A stretch of DNA of 64,000 nucleotides from Streptomyces lasiicapitis (GCF_014646335.1 NZ_BMNG01000013.1:289501-353500), one strand, 5' to 3'; numbered from the stretch's first letter, positions 9,474 through 18,406 are shown. The notes: a model not told the origin generated them from the letters alone. Made by a program: numbers and translations.

Positions 9474-11107
9474 CGGCGCCGCAGACCGCTGCCGGGACGG
9501 CGCCGCAGGACGCTTCGGAGACTGCACCGCAGGCCACCGAGTCCCCGACCACCGGCCCCAGGACCACGCGGGCGCGCCGCATCGCGCTCGGCTCCACCGC
9601 CACCGGCTTCGGCATCCGATGGCACCCCAGCCCCTATCTCCTCCTCGGCGGCCTGTTCTGGCTGCTGATGTCCCTCGCGTACTGGCGGGTGCCGATCTGC
9701 TGCGACTTCGGGCAGCACGCGGCCGTCGTCGAACGCCTCAGGGACGACCTGCTGCACCCCCGGCACCCGATGGCGGACCTTCCCGGCGACGGCAGCGCGT
9801 ACTACTCGCCGTACGCCGTCGCGCAGGCGCTGCTCGCGAAGGCGACGGGCCTCGCGGGCTGGCAGGTCGTCAAACTCTCGGGCCCGCTGAACCTCCTGGT
9901 CCTGCTCACCGGCATCGCCCGCTTCGTCCGCGTCCTCACCCCCCGCCCCTGGGCCCCCGTGCTCGCCCTGTTCGCGATGGTCCTGCTCTGGGGCACCCGC
10001 ATGGCCTGGTGGAGCGGCTACCTGGGCCTGATGTCGATGACGGGCAACCTCGGCTACCCGTCGACGTTCGGCATCGCGCTGATGTTCTGGGCGTGGGCCT
10101 GGGCGGGTTCGCTGGCGCGGACGCCCCGGAGCGTGTGGCCCTACGCGGGCCTGGGCGCGCTGTGCGGCCTGATCCTCCTGATCCACCCGATCACTTCGGT
10201 GGCGGCGGTGATCGGCGTGATCGCGTTCGCGCTGCCCCGCTTCCGGACGCCCCTGCGCTGGGCGCTCACCGGGCTCGCCGCTCTCGCGGTGGCCACGACC
10301 TGGCCGTACTTCAACCCCCTGGACCTCGTCGGAGACGAGAGCGTCGACTGGATCCACCGTCAGCTCTACGTGGACATGCCCCAGCGCTTCTGGCTGGCGG
10401 CCCTCGGCCTCCCGGCCCTCTTCGTACGCTGGCGCAGGGACCGCAAGGACCCCCTGGTCCTGATGTTCGCCCTCGACTGCGCGGTCGTCGGCTACGGCTG
10501 GCTCAGCGGCCACTACACGTACGGCCGCATCCTGGGCCTGACCCTCGTCCCCCTCCAGTTCGCCCTGGCGATCGAACTGACCGCCCCCCGCAACTGGGGC
10601 AACCGCAGAGCCGCCCTCGCGGGAGCCACCGCGCTCGGCGCGTTCGTCGGCTTCTTCCAGATCCAGGCGGGCGCCGTCGTCCCCCGCACCCTCGACCCCA
10701 TCGGCTTCGACCAGCCGCCGCGCTGGCCGAGCTACGCGTGGGCGGCCGCCCACATGGACCGCGGCGACGTGGTCCTCACCGACGGCTACCGCCCGATGCG
10801 CTCGCTGCCCGCGTTCGGCGTCAACCTGGTCGCGCCCGCCTGGCCGGACGCCTCGCTGGAGGAGTCCGTACGCAACCGGCGGCTGCGCGAGGTGCGCGAA
10901 TACCTCGACCCGCTGTCCAGGCCCGCCACGCGCGCCGCCGTGGTGAAGCGCCACCACGTGCGCTGGCTGCTCGTCGCCCCGTACCAGCGGCTGCCCGCGG
11001 AGGCGGTGGTGGTGTCGTGGAGCGCGCAGACCGGGGAGGTGCTCGCGCGGGTGGGCCCCCGGGCCACCGGTGCCAGCCACGCCCACGCCCACGCCCACGC
11101 CTCGTGA
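9470..11107 (+). CDS. polytopic membrane protein, putative GT-C-type glycosyltransferase
   Basis: 545 residues starting at the GTG that overlaps the previous stop (GTGA). After about 45 hydrophilic residues there are roughly ten hydrophobic segments, for example near 50-70, 135-150, 160-178 and 225-262. A conserved loop after the first segment, DFGQHAAVVERLRDDLLHP, is rich in charged residues, as expected for the extracytoplasmic catalytic loop of GT-C enzymes. A full-length paralogue lies at 31778-33286, sharing the HAA-ERLR-D-LHP loop, the YYSP motif and HY-GR near residue 350. The likely role is transfer of a polyprenol-linked sugar to the cell-wall polymer on the outer face (inference). 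The C-terminus is a histidine-alanine tail. Confidence 0.75.
   Translation: MTAPQTAAGTAPQDASETAPQATESPTTGPRTTRARRIALGSTATGFGIRWHPSPYLLLGGLFWLLMSLAYWRVPICCDFGQHAAVVERLRDDLLHPRHPMADLPGDGSAYYSPYAVAQALLAKATGLAGWQVVKLSGPLNLLVLLTGIARFVRVLTPRPWAPVLALFAMVLLWGTRMAWWSGYLGLMSMTGNLGYPSTFGIALMFWAWAWAGSLARTPRSVWPYAGLGALCGLILLIHPITSVAAVIGVIAFALPRFRTPLRWALTGLAALAVATTWPYFNPLDLVGDESVDWIHRQLYVDMPQRFWLAALGLPALFVRWRRDRKDPLVLMFALDCAVVGYGWLSGHYTYGRILGLTLVPLQFALAIELTAPRNWGNRRAALAGATALGAFVGFFQIQAGAVVPRTLDPIGFDQPPRWPSYAWAAAHMDRGDVVLTDGYRPMRSLPAFGVNLVAPAWPDASLEESVRNRRLREVREYLDPLSRPATRAAVVKRHHVRWLLVAPYQRLPAEAVVVSWSAQTGEVLARVGPRATGASHAHAHAHAS
11078..11101 (+). repeat. four perfect CACGCC hexamers encoding a His-Ala tail
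   Basis: Four tandem copies of CACGCC end the preceding gene and encode the repeating His-Ala tail just before the last serine and stop. The paralogue at 31778-33286 lacks it. This is most easily explained as slippage-driven expansion. A metal-binding role for the histidines is possible but unsupported. Confidence 0.85.
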
Positions 11108-11144
11108 AAGCCCGCGAGGCCCGCGCGACGAAGCCCCCTAATCG

Positions 11145-11169
11145 GATAATTCCTGGCAAGCCCTAAAAT
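11145..11169 (+). promoter_or_regulatory. candidate promoter -10 hexamers just upstream of the 11177 gene
   Basis: The 69-bp gap before the GT2 gene is unusually AT-rich for this window. It contains GATAAT at 11145-11150 and TAAAAT at 11164-11169. The second lies 7 bp before the GTG, so transcription from it would begin at or next to the start codon and give a leaderless message. No Shine-Dalgarno-like purine run is seen before the GTG, which fits that reading. No convincing -35 hexamer was found. Confidence 0.4.
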
Positions 11170-11176
11170 TTCCCCT

Positions 11177-12808
11177 GTGAACCGCAATTCGCCTCAAGAG
11201 CCCCAGATCACCGTCGTCGTGATCGGCTACGACGACGCCCCGCACATCGCCGACGCGGTGCGTTCCGCGCTCGCCCAGGGCCCCGTGGTGGGCGAGGTGA
11301 TCGCGGTGGACGACTGCTCGACGGACGACACCCCGGCCGTGCTCGCGGAACTGGCCGCGCGGGACAGGCGCGTGCGGGTCGTCCGGCGGGCCGCCAACAG
11401 CGGCGGCTGCGGCGCCCCGCGCAACGACGGCGTGGACGCCGCGACGATGCCGTACGTGATGTTCCTGGACAGCGACGACGTGCTGGCGCCGGGCGGCGCG
11501 CGGGCGCTCCTGGACGCGGCACTGCGGCACGGCGCGGACGTCGCGTCGGGCCTGTGCGTGCGGCGCGAGCTGCCGTCGGGGCGCGAGACGCCGTGGCAGC
11601 CCGAGCTGTACCGCAAGGCCGCGCTCGTGGCCCGCCCCGAGCTGCGCCCGCGCCTGGTCCACGACACGCTCTGCGTCAACAAGCTGTACCGCACGGACTT
11701 CCTGCGCGAGCACGCCGCCCGCTTCCCCGAAGGCCGCTTCCTCTACGAGGACTTCGTCTTCGGCGCCCGCGTCCTGGCCGCCGCCCCGCGCATCGCGCTC
11801 GTACCGGACACCGTGTACGTGTGGCACGTGCGGCGCGCCGCCGCCAAGCTGTCGATCTCCCTGGACCGCGCGGGGATCGAGAACTGGCGGGCCCGCGTCG
11901 AGGCGCACCGCCAGGCCGTCGACATCCTGCGCGGCGCCCGCGGCGGCGACAAGGTCCTCGCGCGCGCGGCCCGCGCCCAGTTCGTCGACCACGGCCTGCG
12001 CATGTACACGCGGGAGCTGGCCGCGCGCGGCCCCGAGTACCAGCGCGAGTGGTGGGCGCTCACCCGCGCCTACCTCACCGAGTTCGACGAGGCCGACCTG
12101 GAGGCCGCCCCCGCCCCCGGCCGCGTCATCGCCCGCGTGCTCCTCGCCGCCGCCGAGCCGCGCGACCTGGACCGCCTCAAGCAGGTGGCGGCGCGCCCGG
12201 CCCGGCTCGCCCCGCCCTACGCGCGCGCCGCCGACGACACCCCCGTCTGGTCGGCCGACCTGCCCCAGGTCACCCTGGAGCACCTGCTCGCGCGGCCGCT
12301 GCGGCTGCTCCCCCTCGCGGTCGACGCCGAGCTGCGCCCCCGCGCGGGCGTGCTGCTGCTTCGCCTGCACGAGCTGTACGGGCGGGTCGCGGCGGCGGGG
12401 CCCGGCGTGGTCGACGTGGAGCTGACGCGGCGCGGCGGCGGGCGTCCCGAGCTGCGGCGCACGGCCGCGTTCGGCCCCGAGAAGCCCGGCGAGACGTGGG
12501 TGGCGGAGGTGCGGCTCGACCTCGCGGCGCTCGACGGCGACGTGTGGGACCTGCGCCTTCGGCTCCTCTTCGACGACGGCACGACGCGCGAGACGACGGC
12601 GCGCGCGGTGGCCGGGCCCGGCCTGCTGCGCCGCGCGGTGGTGCCCGGCGGGCGGCGCGGGGTGCTGCTCGTGCAGCCGTACGCGACGCAGGCCGGGAGC
12701 CTCGCGGTGCGCCTGGCGCCGGGGGCGCGCGGGGTGGCGGGCGTCGCGCGGCGGCGGCTCGCGCGGATCGTACGCACGCTGCCCGGCGGCCGGGCCGACG
12801 GCCCCTGA
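11177..12808 (+). CDS. GT2 family glycosyltransferase with beta-rich C-terminal region
   Basis: 543 residues from GTG 11177. The N-terminal 250 residues are a GT-A family 2 transferase: ITVVVIGYDD, VDDCSTDDTPAV, NSGGCGAPRNDGVD and the metal-binding LDSDDVL. The C-terminal half (from about 350) has no catalytic motif and alternates like a beta-sandwich. The paralogue at 26418-28100 has the same layout and the same NSGGC-APRN motif. It probably adds a sugar to a lipid-linked polymer at the inner membrane face; donor and acceptor are unknown. It follows the membrane transferase and precedes galE, placing it in the glycopolymer block. The lack of a ribosome binding site suggests leaderless translation. 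Confidence 0.88.
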   Translation: MNRNSPQEPQITVVVIGYDDAPHIADAVRSALAQGPVVGEVIAVDDCSTDDTPAVLAELAARDRRVRVVRRAANSGGCGAPRNDGVDAATMPYVMFLDSDDVLAPGGARALLDAALRHGADVASGLCVRRELPSGRETPWQPELYRKAALVARPELRPRLVHDTLCVNKLYRTDFLREHAARFPEGRFLYEDFVFGARVLAAAPRIALVPDTVYVWHVRRAAAKLSISLDRAGIENWRARVEAHRQAVDILRGARGGDKVLARAARAQFVDHGLRMYTRELAARGPEYQREWWALTRAYLTEFDEADLEAAPAPGRVIARVLLAAAEPRDLDRLKQVAARPARLAPPYARAADDTPVWSADLPQVTLEHLLARPLRLLPLAVDAELRPRAGVLLLRLHELYGRVAAAGPGVVDVELTRRGGGRPELRRTAAFGPEKPGETWVAEVRLDLAALDGDVWDLRLRLLFDDGTTRETTARAVAGPGLLRRAVVPGGRRGVLLVQPYATQAGSLAVRLAPGARGVAGVARRRLARIVRTLPGGRADGP

Positions 12809-12843
12809 CAGGACGCGTACGCGCGCTCTGCGACACTGCACGT

Positions 12844-12868
12844 CCGGGATGTCCGGGGCACATCCCGG
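12844..12868 (+). promoter_or_regulatory. 9-bp perfect hairpin in the galE leader
   Basis: CCGGGATGT (12844-12852) and ACATCCCGG (12860-12868) form a perfect inverted repeat around a 7-nt loop, 31 bp before the galE ATG. It could terminate the upstream GT2 transcript, act as an operator, or form an mRNA structure ahead of galE. No U-tract follows, which is usual for actinobacterial terminators, so the role is open. Confidence 0.5.
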
Positions 12869-12899
12869 GACCAACACGACACGACGGGACGAGCTGACC

Positions 12900-13892
12900 A
12901 TGACCTGGCTGATCACCGGCGGCGCCGGATACATCGGGGGACACGTCGTGCGCGCCATGACGGAGGCGGGCGAGCGGGCGGTGGTGTACGACGACCTGTC
13001 GTCGGGCATCGCCGAGCGCCTGCCCGAGGACGTCCCCCTGGTCGTCGGCTCGACCCTCGACGCAGACCTCGTCGCGCGCGCCCTCGCGGACCACGCCATC
13101 ACCGGCGTCGTCCACCTGGCGGCGAAGAAGCAGGTCGGCGAGTCGGTCGAACAGCCGCTGCGCTACTACCGGGAGAACGTGGAGGGCCTCCGGGTCCTCC
13201 TCGAAGCGGTCGCGGACGCGGGGGTCCCGTCCTTCGTCTTCTCGTCATCGGCCGCCGTGTACGGCATGCCGGACGTCGACCTCGTCACCGAGGACACGCC
13301 CTGCCTGCCGATGAGTCCGTACGGCGAGACGAAGCTGGCGGGCGAGTGGCTGACCCGCGCGGTGGGCCGTGCGACGGGCCTGCGCACGGCCTGTCTGCGG
13401 TACTTCAACGTGGCGGGCGCGGCGGCCCCCGAGCTCGCCGACACCGGCGTCTTCAACCTCGTACCGATGGTCTTCGAGAAGCTCACCGCCGGTGCGGCCC
13501 CGCGGATCTTCGGCGCGGACTACCCGACGCCGGACGGCACCTGCGTGCGCGACTACATCCACGTCACGGACCTCGCCGAGGCCCACGTGGCCGCCGCCCG
13601 CCGCCTCGCCGGCGCGGCACCCGGCACCGACCTGACCCTCAACATCGGCCGTGGCGAGGGGGTTTCGGTGCGCGAGATGGTCGACCTGATCGCGGACGTC
13701 ACCGGATACGACATCCCGGCGGAGGTCACCGAGCGGCGCGCGGGCGACCCTGCGCGGGTCGTCGCCGCCGCCGACCGGATGACCGCCGAGCTCGGCTGGT
13801 CGGCCAAGCGGGACGTGCGCGAGATGGTGGAGTCGGCGTGGGCGGGGTGGGTGCGGCTGCACCCCGAGGCGCGTACGCAGACGCGTCCGTGA
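12900..13892 (+). CDS. galE: UDP-glucose 4-epimerase
   Basis: 330 residues, starting at ATG 12900 with GACGAG upstream. It is an extended short-chain dehydrogenase: the NAD-binding GGAGYIG is at 7-13, the SSSAAVYG catalytic serine stretch is near 115-122, and the catalytic YxxxK is Y141-K145. Length and motifs are typical of GalE (about 330 residues). It interconverts UDP-glucose and UDP-galactose in the cytoplasm. Following several glycosyltransferases, it probably provides UDP-galactose for the wall polymer rather than serving galactose catabolism, since no galT or galK is adjacent (inference). A specialised UDP-hexose epimerase is possible. Confidence 0.9.
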   Translation: MTWLITGGAGYIGGHVVRAMTEAGERAVVYDDLSSGIAERLPEDVPLVVGSTLDADLVARALADHAITGVVHLAAKKQVGESVEQPLRYYRENVEGLRVLLEAVADAGVPSFVFSSSAAVYGMPDVDLVTEDTPCLPMSPYGETKLAGEWLTRAVGRATGLRTACLRYFNVAGAAAPELADTGVFNLVPMVFEKLTAGAAPRIFGADYPTPDGTCVRDYIHVTDLAEAHVAAARRLAGAAPGTDLTLNIGRGEGVSVREMVDLIADVTGYDIPAEVTERRAGDPARVVAAADRMTAELGWSAKRDVREMVESAWAGWVRLHPEARTQTRP

Positions 13893-13916
13893 ACGCGCGG
13901 GCACGCACCGGACGGT

Positions 13917-13943
13917 AAGTACCGCACCAAATAGTCGGTACTT
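13917..13943. promoter_or_regulatory. HxlR-like operator palindrome upstream of the reductase gene
   Basis: AAGTACCG (13917-13924) and CGGTACTT (13936-13943) are perfect 8-bp arms around an 11-nt spacer, 74 bp before the reductase ATG. The GTAC-centred arms resemble sites bound by HxlR/MarR-type winged-helix repressors upstream of small oxidoreductase genes in actinomycetes (family knowledge, from memory). No such regulator gene lies in this window, so it would act in trans. Confidence 0.55.
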
Positions 13944-14017
13944 GAGGAACCGCACGGCTGAATCCAGGCTGGGGTGCGAGGTCGACTCGCCCACCCCACC
14001 CCAGCATTGGAGCACCC

Positions 14018-14914
14018 ATGCCCGAGCACGCCCGCACCCCCGTGACGATCGTCGGACTCGGCTCCATGGGAGCGGCGCTCGCCTCGGCGTACGTCGCGGC
14101 CGGGCACCCCACGACCGTGTGGAACCGCAGCCCCGCCAAGGCCGCGCCCCTCGTCGAGCGGGGCGCGACGCACGCCCCGGACATCCGGGACGCGATCGCC
14201 GCGAGCCCCCTGACGATCGCCTGCCTGACGACGTACGAAGCGACCCTCGCCGCCCTGGAACCGGCCGCAGCCGCGCTCGCCGGGCGCACCCTGATCACCG
14301 TCAACTCCGGTATCCCGTCCGGCGCCCGCGCGATGGCCGACTGGGCCACCGGGCACGGCGCGCGCTTCCTGGACGGCGCGATCAAGAACGTGCCCGCGGC
14401 CGTGGGGGCGCCCGACACCCTGCACTACTACAGCGGCGACCGGGCCCTCTTCGACGAGTACGCGGCCACGCTGCGGGTCATCGGCGGCGACACCGTGCAC
14501 CTGGGCACGGAGCCGGATCTGGCGGCGCTGTACGAGTCGGCGGTGGGCGGCACGCTGCTGCCCGCGCTGCTCGGCTTCTTCCAGGGGGCGGCCCTGGTCA
14601 CGGCGCGCGGCCTGGAGGCGAGCACGCTGGTGCCGTACACGATCAAGTGGCTGGAGATGATCAACTCCGTGCTGCCGCACCTCGCGGCCGAGATCGACCG
14701 CGGTGCCTACGACGACCCCCAGTCCTCCATCGGCATCTTCCACACGGGCATCGCCGGCGACACCGAGGTCGCGGCCGACGCCGGGCTCGACGTGAGCTGG
14801 CACGCGCCGATGCACGAGCTGCTGCGCAGGGCGGTGGCGGAGGGGCGCGCGGAGCAGAGCATCGCGGCGCTGGTGGAGGTGTTGCGCAAGCCGGCCGGGG
14901 AGCCGGGGGTGTAG
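14018..14914 (+). CDS. NAD(P)-dependent oxidoreductase, 6-phosphogluconate dehydrogenase / imine reductase type
   Basis: 298 residues. The N-terminal Rossmann fold shows VGLGSMGAALA (12-22), and residue R35 after the second strand (NRSPAKA) suggests NADPH preference. A helical C-terminal domain with LEMINSVLPHLAAEID follows. This is the beta-hydroxyacid-dehydrogenase-like superfamily that includes imine reductases; the catalytic lysine of the true hydroxyacid dehydrogenases is not evident. The substrate is unknown. It stands alone, behind a perfect palindrome and before an ABC exporter, so it is probably controlled by a redox or small-molecule-sensing repressor. The stop codon lies inside the left arm of the next palindrome. 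Confidence 0.85.
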   Translation: MPEHARTPVTIVGLGSMGAALASAYVAAGHPTTVWNRSPAKAAPLVERGATHAPDIRDAIAASPLTIACLTTYEATLAALEPAAAALAGRTLITVNSGIPSGARAMADWATGHGARFLDGAIKNVPAAVGAPDTLHYYSGDRALFDEYAATLRVIGGDTVHLGTEPDLAALYESAVGGTLLPALLGFFQGAALVTARGLEASTLVPYTIKWLEMINSVLPHLAAEIDRGAYDDPQSSIGIFHTGIAGDTEVAADAGLDVSWHAPMHELLRRAVAEGRAEQSIAALVEVLRKPAGEPGV

Positions 14915-14928
14915 GGGGCTACACCCCC
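14905..14928 (+). promoter_or_regulatory. palindromic element A upstream of the ABC exporter
   Basis: GGGGGTGTAG (14905-14914), a GGGG spacer and CTACACCCCC (14919-14928) form a perfect 10-bp inverted repeat ending 104 bp before the ABC ATPase start. An almost identical element (B) lies 100 bp before the two-component operon start at 21367. The about 25 bp on the gene-proximal side are also conserved between the two sites. That shared promoter architecture argues for a common regulator, most likely the NarL-type regulator encoded at 19384-20028. It could also act as a terminator for the reductase gene, whose TAG lies in its left arm. Confidence 0.65.
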
Positions 14929-15032
14929 GCTTCGGGTGCGTGCTCCCTCGCGGGCGGGACCCCCGGATTCCTAGCGTTCCGAGTGACAGGCGGTACCGGC
15001 TGCCGCTTCGGTCACCGAAAGGGCGTACGGGA

Positions 15033-15836
15033 ATGTTCAGGCGGCGCGGGCGGGCACAAGTGCCGGTCGTGGCAGGGGCGGAGGGCGGTGCGCTCGCCCT
15101 CGACGGGGTGGGTCGCACGTACCGCGGCGGTGACGTGGTCGCGCTGCATCCGACCGATCTGGTGGTGGGACGCGGCCGGTTCGTCGCCGTGATGGGGCCC
15201 TCGGGGTCGGGGAAGTCGACGCTGTTGCAGTGCGCGGCGGGGCTGGACCGGCCGACGTGCGGCACCGTCCGCGTGGAGGGCGTCGAGATCGGCGAGTTGT
15301 CGGAGGCCGCGCTGACGCGACTGCGCCGGGAGCGGATCGGCTTCGTCTTCCAGGCGCACAATCTCGTGCCGTCGCTGAGCGTCGCGGAGAACGTGGCGCT
15401 GCCCCTGATGCTGGGCGGCGCCGACGCGGCGGGCCCCACCGGCGAAGGCACGGCCGCCCGCGCCGCCGTGGCCCTGGCCGCCGTCGGCCTCGGCGACCGC
15501 ACCACGGACATCCCCGCCGAACTCTCCGGCGGCCAGCAGCAACGCGTCGCGATCGCCCGCGCGTTGGTGACGGACCCAGCCGTGATCTTCGCCGACGAAC
15601 CGACCGGCGCCCTGGACCCGTCCACCGCCCACGACGTCCTCGCCCTGCTCCGCCAGGCCGTCGACCACGGCGGCCACACCGTCGTCATGGTGACCCACGA
15701 CCCGACCGCGGCGGCGTGGTGCGACGAGGCGGTGTTCCTCACGCAGGGCCGCCTGGTGGCGGCCATGGACCGGCCGGACGCGGGGCGGGTGCACGCGGTG
15801 ATGCGGCGGCTGGGGCGGCGGGGGGTGGCGGCGTGA
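15033..15836 (+). CDS. ABC transporter ATP-binding protein, MacB/LolD type
   Basis: 267 residues from ATG 15033. Walker A GPSGSGKST is at 55-63, the signature LSGGQQQR and Walker B VIFADEPTGALD are in the C-terminal half, and the Q-loop is VFQAHNLVP. This sequence style is that of ATPases partnering FtsX-domain permeases, which extract or export lipophilic substrates, peptides or antimicrobials by mechanotransmission. It overlaps the permease gene by a GTGA junction, so the two form one transporter. The promoter element upstream is shared with the nearby two-component operon. Confidence 0.93.
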   Translation: MFRRRGRAQVPVVAGAEGGALALDGVGRTYRGGDVVALHPTDLVVGRGRFVAVMGPSGSGKSTLLQCAAGLDRPTCGTVRVEGVEIGELSEAALTRLRRERIGFVFQAHNLVPSLSVAENVALPLMLGGADAAGPTGEGTAARAAVALAAVGLGDRTTDIPAELSGGQQQRVAIARALVTDPAVIFADEPTGALDPSTAHDVLALLRQAVDHGGHTVVMVTHDPTAAAWCDEAVFLTQGRLVAAMDRPDAGRVHAVMRRLGRRGVAA

Positions 15837-18406
15837 GGGGCGGGGCGGGTCGGCCGCGCACCCCTCGTACAAAAGTCACCGCACTCCTCGCCACCCGCGC
15901 GGCCCGTACCCACCGCAAAGCCTGGGCCGCCGTTCTCGCCGCCCTCGTCCTGACCTCCGCCCTGCTCGGTACCTTCGCGCTCGCCGTGGGGTCGGCGGCG
16001 CTCGGGCACGCGCGCGTGGAGCGTTACGCGGCGGCCGACCTCGTCGTCGCGGGGGACCAGAACACCCGTTACACCGCGAAGCCGTGGGGTTCGGAGCCGG
16101 AGACGGTGGCGGTGGGGCTGACCGAGCGGGTGCGGGTGCCGGAGCGGGTGGTCGGCGTGGTGCGGAGGGTGCCGGGGGTGCGGGCCGCCGTGGCCGACCG
16201 GGTGTTCGCGGTGGGTTTCCGGGGCGGGTCGGCCGTCGGGCGGCCTTGGGACGCGGCCCGGTTGGCGCCGTACGCGGTACGTGACGGCCGTGCGCCCCGG
16301 CACGCGGGCGAGGTCGTCGTGGGCGTGGGCCGGGCCCGCGTCGGGGAGCGGGTGACACTGCGGGTGGGCGGCGCGGACGCCGCGTACCGGGTGGTGGGGG
16401 TGGCCGAAGGGCCGCGTGCGGCCGTGTACTTCGACGGCGGGCAGGCACGGCGGCTGGCCGGGCACGCGGGCACGGTCGACGCGATCGGGGTCGTGGCCGA
16501 GGGCGACACCCGCGCGGACGAGTTGTACGGGCGGGTGCGGGACGCGGTCGACGCGGCCGGGCTGCGCGGCGCGGGCACGCGGGCGGAGGGCGACTCGGCC
16601 GGACTGCGGGTGCTCGCCGGTGACGGCCGGGGCGCCGCCGAGCACCTGGCGGCGGCACCGGCCCGCACGACCATGCTGGAGATCCTCGGCGCGGTCGCCG
16701 CGACGGTGACCCTGATCGCGGTCCTCGTCGTGTCGTCGACGATCGTGCAGGCCCTGCGCCAACGCGCCCACGAACTGGGCCTGTTGCGCGCGGTGGGCGC
16801 GACGCCCCGGCAGCTCCGGGCGGCGGTGGGCCGCGAGGCGGGACGGATCGCGGTGGCGGCCTCGGCACTCGGCGCGATCCTCTCCGTACCTTCGTACGTG
16901 GCGCTGCGCGCACTCCTGAACGCACGCGGAGCCCTGCCCACCGGCCTGGAACTCCCCTTCCCGCCCTGGCTGTTGGCGGTCCCCCTCCTCACCGCCGCCA
17001 TCACCGTCCTCGTCGCCCGCCTCTCCGCCCTGATCGCCTGCGCCCGCACGGCGAAGGTGCGACCGGCCGAAGCGCTGCGCGAGTCCCCACCCGGAACCCC
17101 GCGCCGCATCACCGGCCTGGTCCTCCTCGGCCTCGGCGTCACCTCCGCGGGGACGGCGACCCTCCAGCACGGCCAGGCGGCCGCCGCTGCGGCGAGCGCG
17201 GCGGCGGTCCTCATGGTGATCGCTTGCGCGCTGCTCGGCCCGTGGATCGCGACGGGCGCGATGCGCGTGCTCGGCGCGCCCATGCGTCGCTTCGGCGGTC
17301 CCGGAGGGCGCCTCGCGGCGGCCAACTGCACGGCCGCTGCACCCCGTCTGGGCGCGGCGATCACCCCGATCGTCCTGGTCACCGCGTTCGCCGTGGTCCA
17401 GCTCGCGGCGGGCGCGACGCTCACGCACGAGGCGCGGGCGCAGGCGCGGGAGGTCACCCGGGCGGACCTGGTGGTGCGGGCGGACGGAGGGCTTCCGCAC
17501 CACGCCCTGAAGCGGATCCGCTCCGTCCCCGGCGTGACCGGCGCGACGGAGGTCGTACACAGCACCCTGGTCCTGGCCCGCAAGGAGGCCGGTGAACCGC
17601 AGTTGGAGCGCCTCCCGGTCCTCGGCGTCACGCCGGAGGACGTCACCCGCACCCTGGACCCCGACGTCCGCGAGGGCACCCTGACCGCCCTGCGCCCCGG
17701 CCGCGTGGCCCTCTCCGCCGACCGCGCCCGCACGCTCGACGCGAAGCCCGGCTCGAAGGTGACACTCCGCTTCGGCGACGGCACACCGGCCCGTCTGCGC
17801 GTGGTCGCGGTCTACGAACGGGGCCTCGGCGCGGGCGACTTCCTGCTCTCCCGGGACGAGGCCGTACGCCACACCTCCGGCACCACCCCCACCCAAGTCC
17901 TGGTCGCAACGGACAACAACTCCCCCCGCACAGCCCGTGCGGTGGCCGCGGCGGCCCCCGGGACCCACGTCGACGGAACCCCCGAAGCCGTACGGAAGGC
18001 AACCCACGTAGAACCGGAGGACCAGGCCCTCGGCGAGGTGGTGACCGCCGCGGCGGTAGCGGCGATCGGCGCCTTCACGGCCATCGCCGTCCTCAGCACC
18101 CTCACCCTGATCGCGGTGGGCCGCCGCCCCGAACTCACCCTCCTGCGCAGGGCGGGCGCGGCCCGCGCCCAACTCCACCGCATGCTCCACGCGGAGGCGG
18201 CGGCGACAGCTCTCACGGGCCTGACCGTGGGCGCCGCGGTGGCCCTCGTCCCCCTCCTCGCGTTCAGCCTCGCCTTCACGGGCACGCTCCCCCACCTCCC
18301 CCCGACCCAGGCGATCCTGATCGTGACGGTGGTCGCGGCGACGACTGCGGCGGGGACGGTGCCGCCGGTGTGGCGGGCGCTGCGGGGCCGATATCCGACG
18401 GGCTGA
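15833..18406 (+). CDS. FtsX-domain ABC transporter permease
   Basis: 857 residues from the GTG overlapping the ATPase stop. One N-terminal membrane segment (about 28-50) is followed by a large extracytoplasmic domain, then a first FtsX domain with three to four segments (about 280-410). A second half repeats this plan with segments near 425-500, another soluble domain, and FtsX segments near 735-850. The ELGLLRAVGATPRQLR motif in the first half and ELTLLRRAGAARAQLHR in the second are the coupling-helix signatures. It is the membrane partner of the preceding ATPase. The cargo is unknown; lipoprotein, peptide or antibiotic export or sensing are the usual roles. Confidence 0.92.
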   Translation: MRGGAGRPRTPRTKVTALLATRAARTHRKAWAAVLAALVLTSALLGTFALAVGSAALGHARVERYAAADLVVAGDQNTRYTAKPWGSEPETVAVGLTERVRVPERVVGVVRRVPGVRAAVADRVFAVGFRGGSAVGRPWDAARLAPYAVRDGRAPRHAGEVVVGVGRARVGERVTLRVGGADAAYRVVGVAEGPRAAVYFDGGQARRLAGHAGTVDAIGVVAEGDTRADELYGRVRDAVDAAGLRGAGTRAEGDSAGLRVLAGDGRGAAEHLAAAPARTTMLEILGAVAATVTLIAVLVVSSTIVQALRQRAHELGLLRAVGATPRQLRAAVGREAGRIAVAASALGAILSVPSYVALRALLNARGALPTGLELPFPPWLLAVPLLTAAITVLVARLSALIACARTAKVRPAEALRESPPGTPRRITGLVLLGLGVTSAGTATLQHGQAAAAAASAAAVLMVIACALLGPWIATGAMRVLGAPMRRFGGPGGRLAAANCTAAAPRLGAAITPIVLVTAFAVVQLAAGATLTHEARAQAREVTRADLVVRADGGLPHHALKRIRSVPGVTGATEVVHSTLVLARKEAGEPQLERLPVLGVTPEDVTRTLDPDVREGTLTALRPGRVALSADRARTLDAKPGSKVTLRFGDGTPARLRVVAVYERGLGAGDFLLSRDEAVRHTSGTTPTQVLVATDNNSPRTARAVAAAAPGTHVDGTPEAVRKATHVEPEDQALGEVVTAAAVAAIGAFTAIAVLSTLTLIAVGRRPELTLLRRAGAARAQLHRMLHAEAAATALTGLTVGAAVALVPLLAFSLAFTGTLPHLPPTQAILIVTVVAATTAAGTVPPVWRALRGRYPTG

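Noticed and set aside
14905..14928. Simple terminator of the reductase gene
   Set aside because: Possible in part, but identical architecture and flanks upstream of the two-component operon favour a regulatory site.
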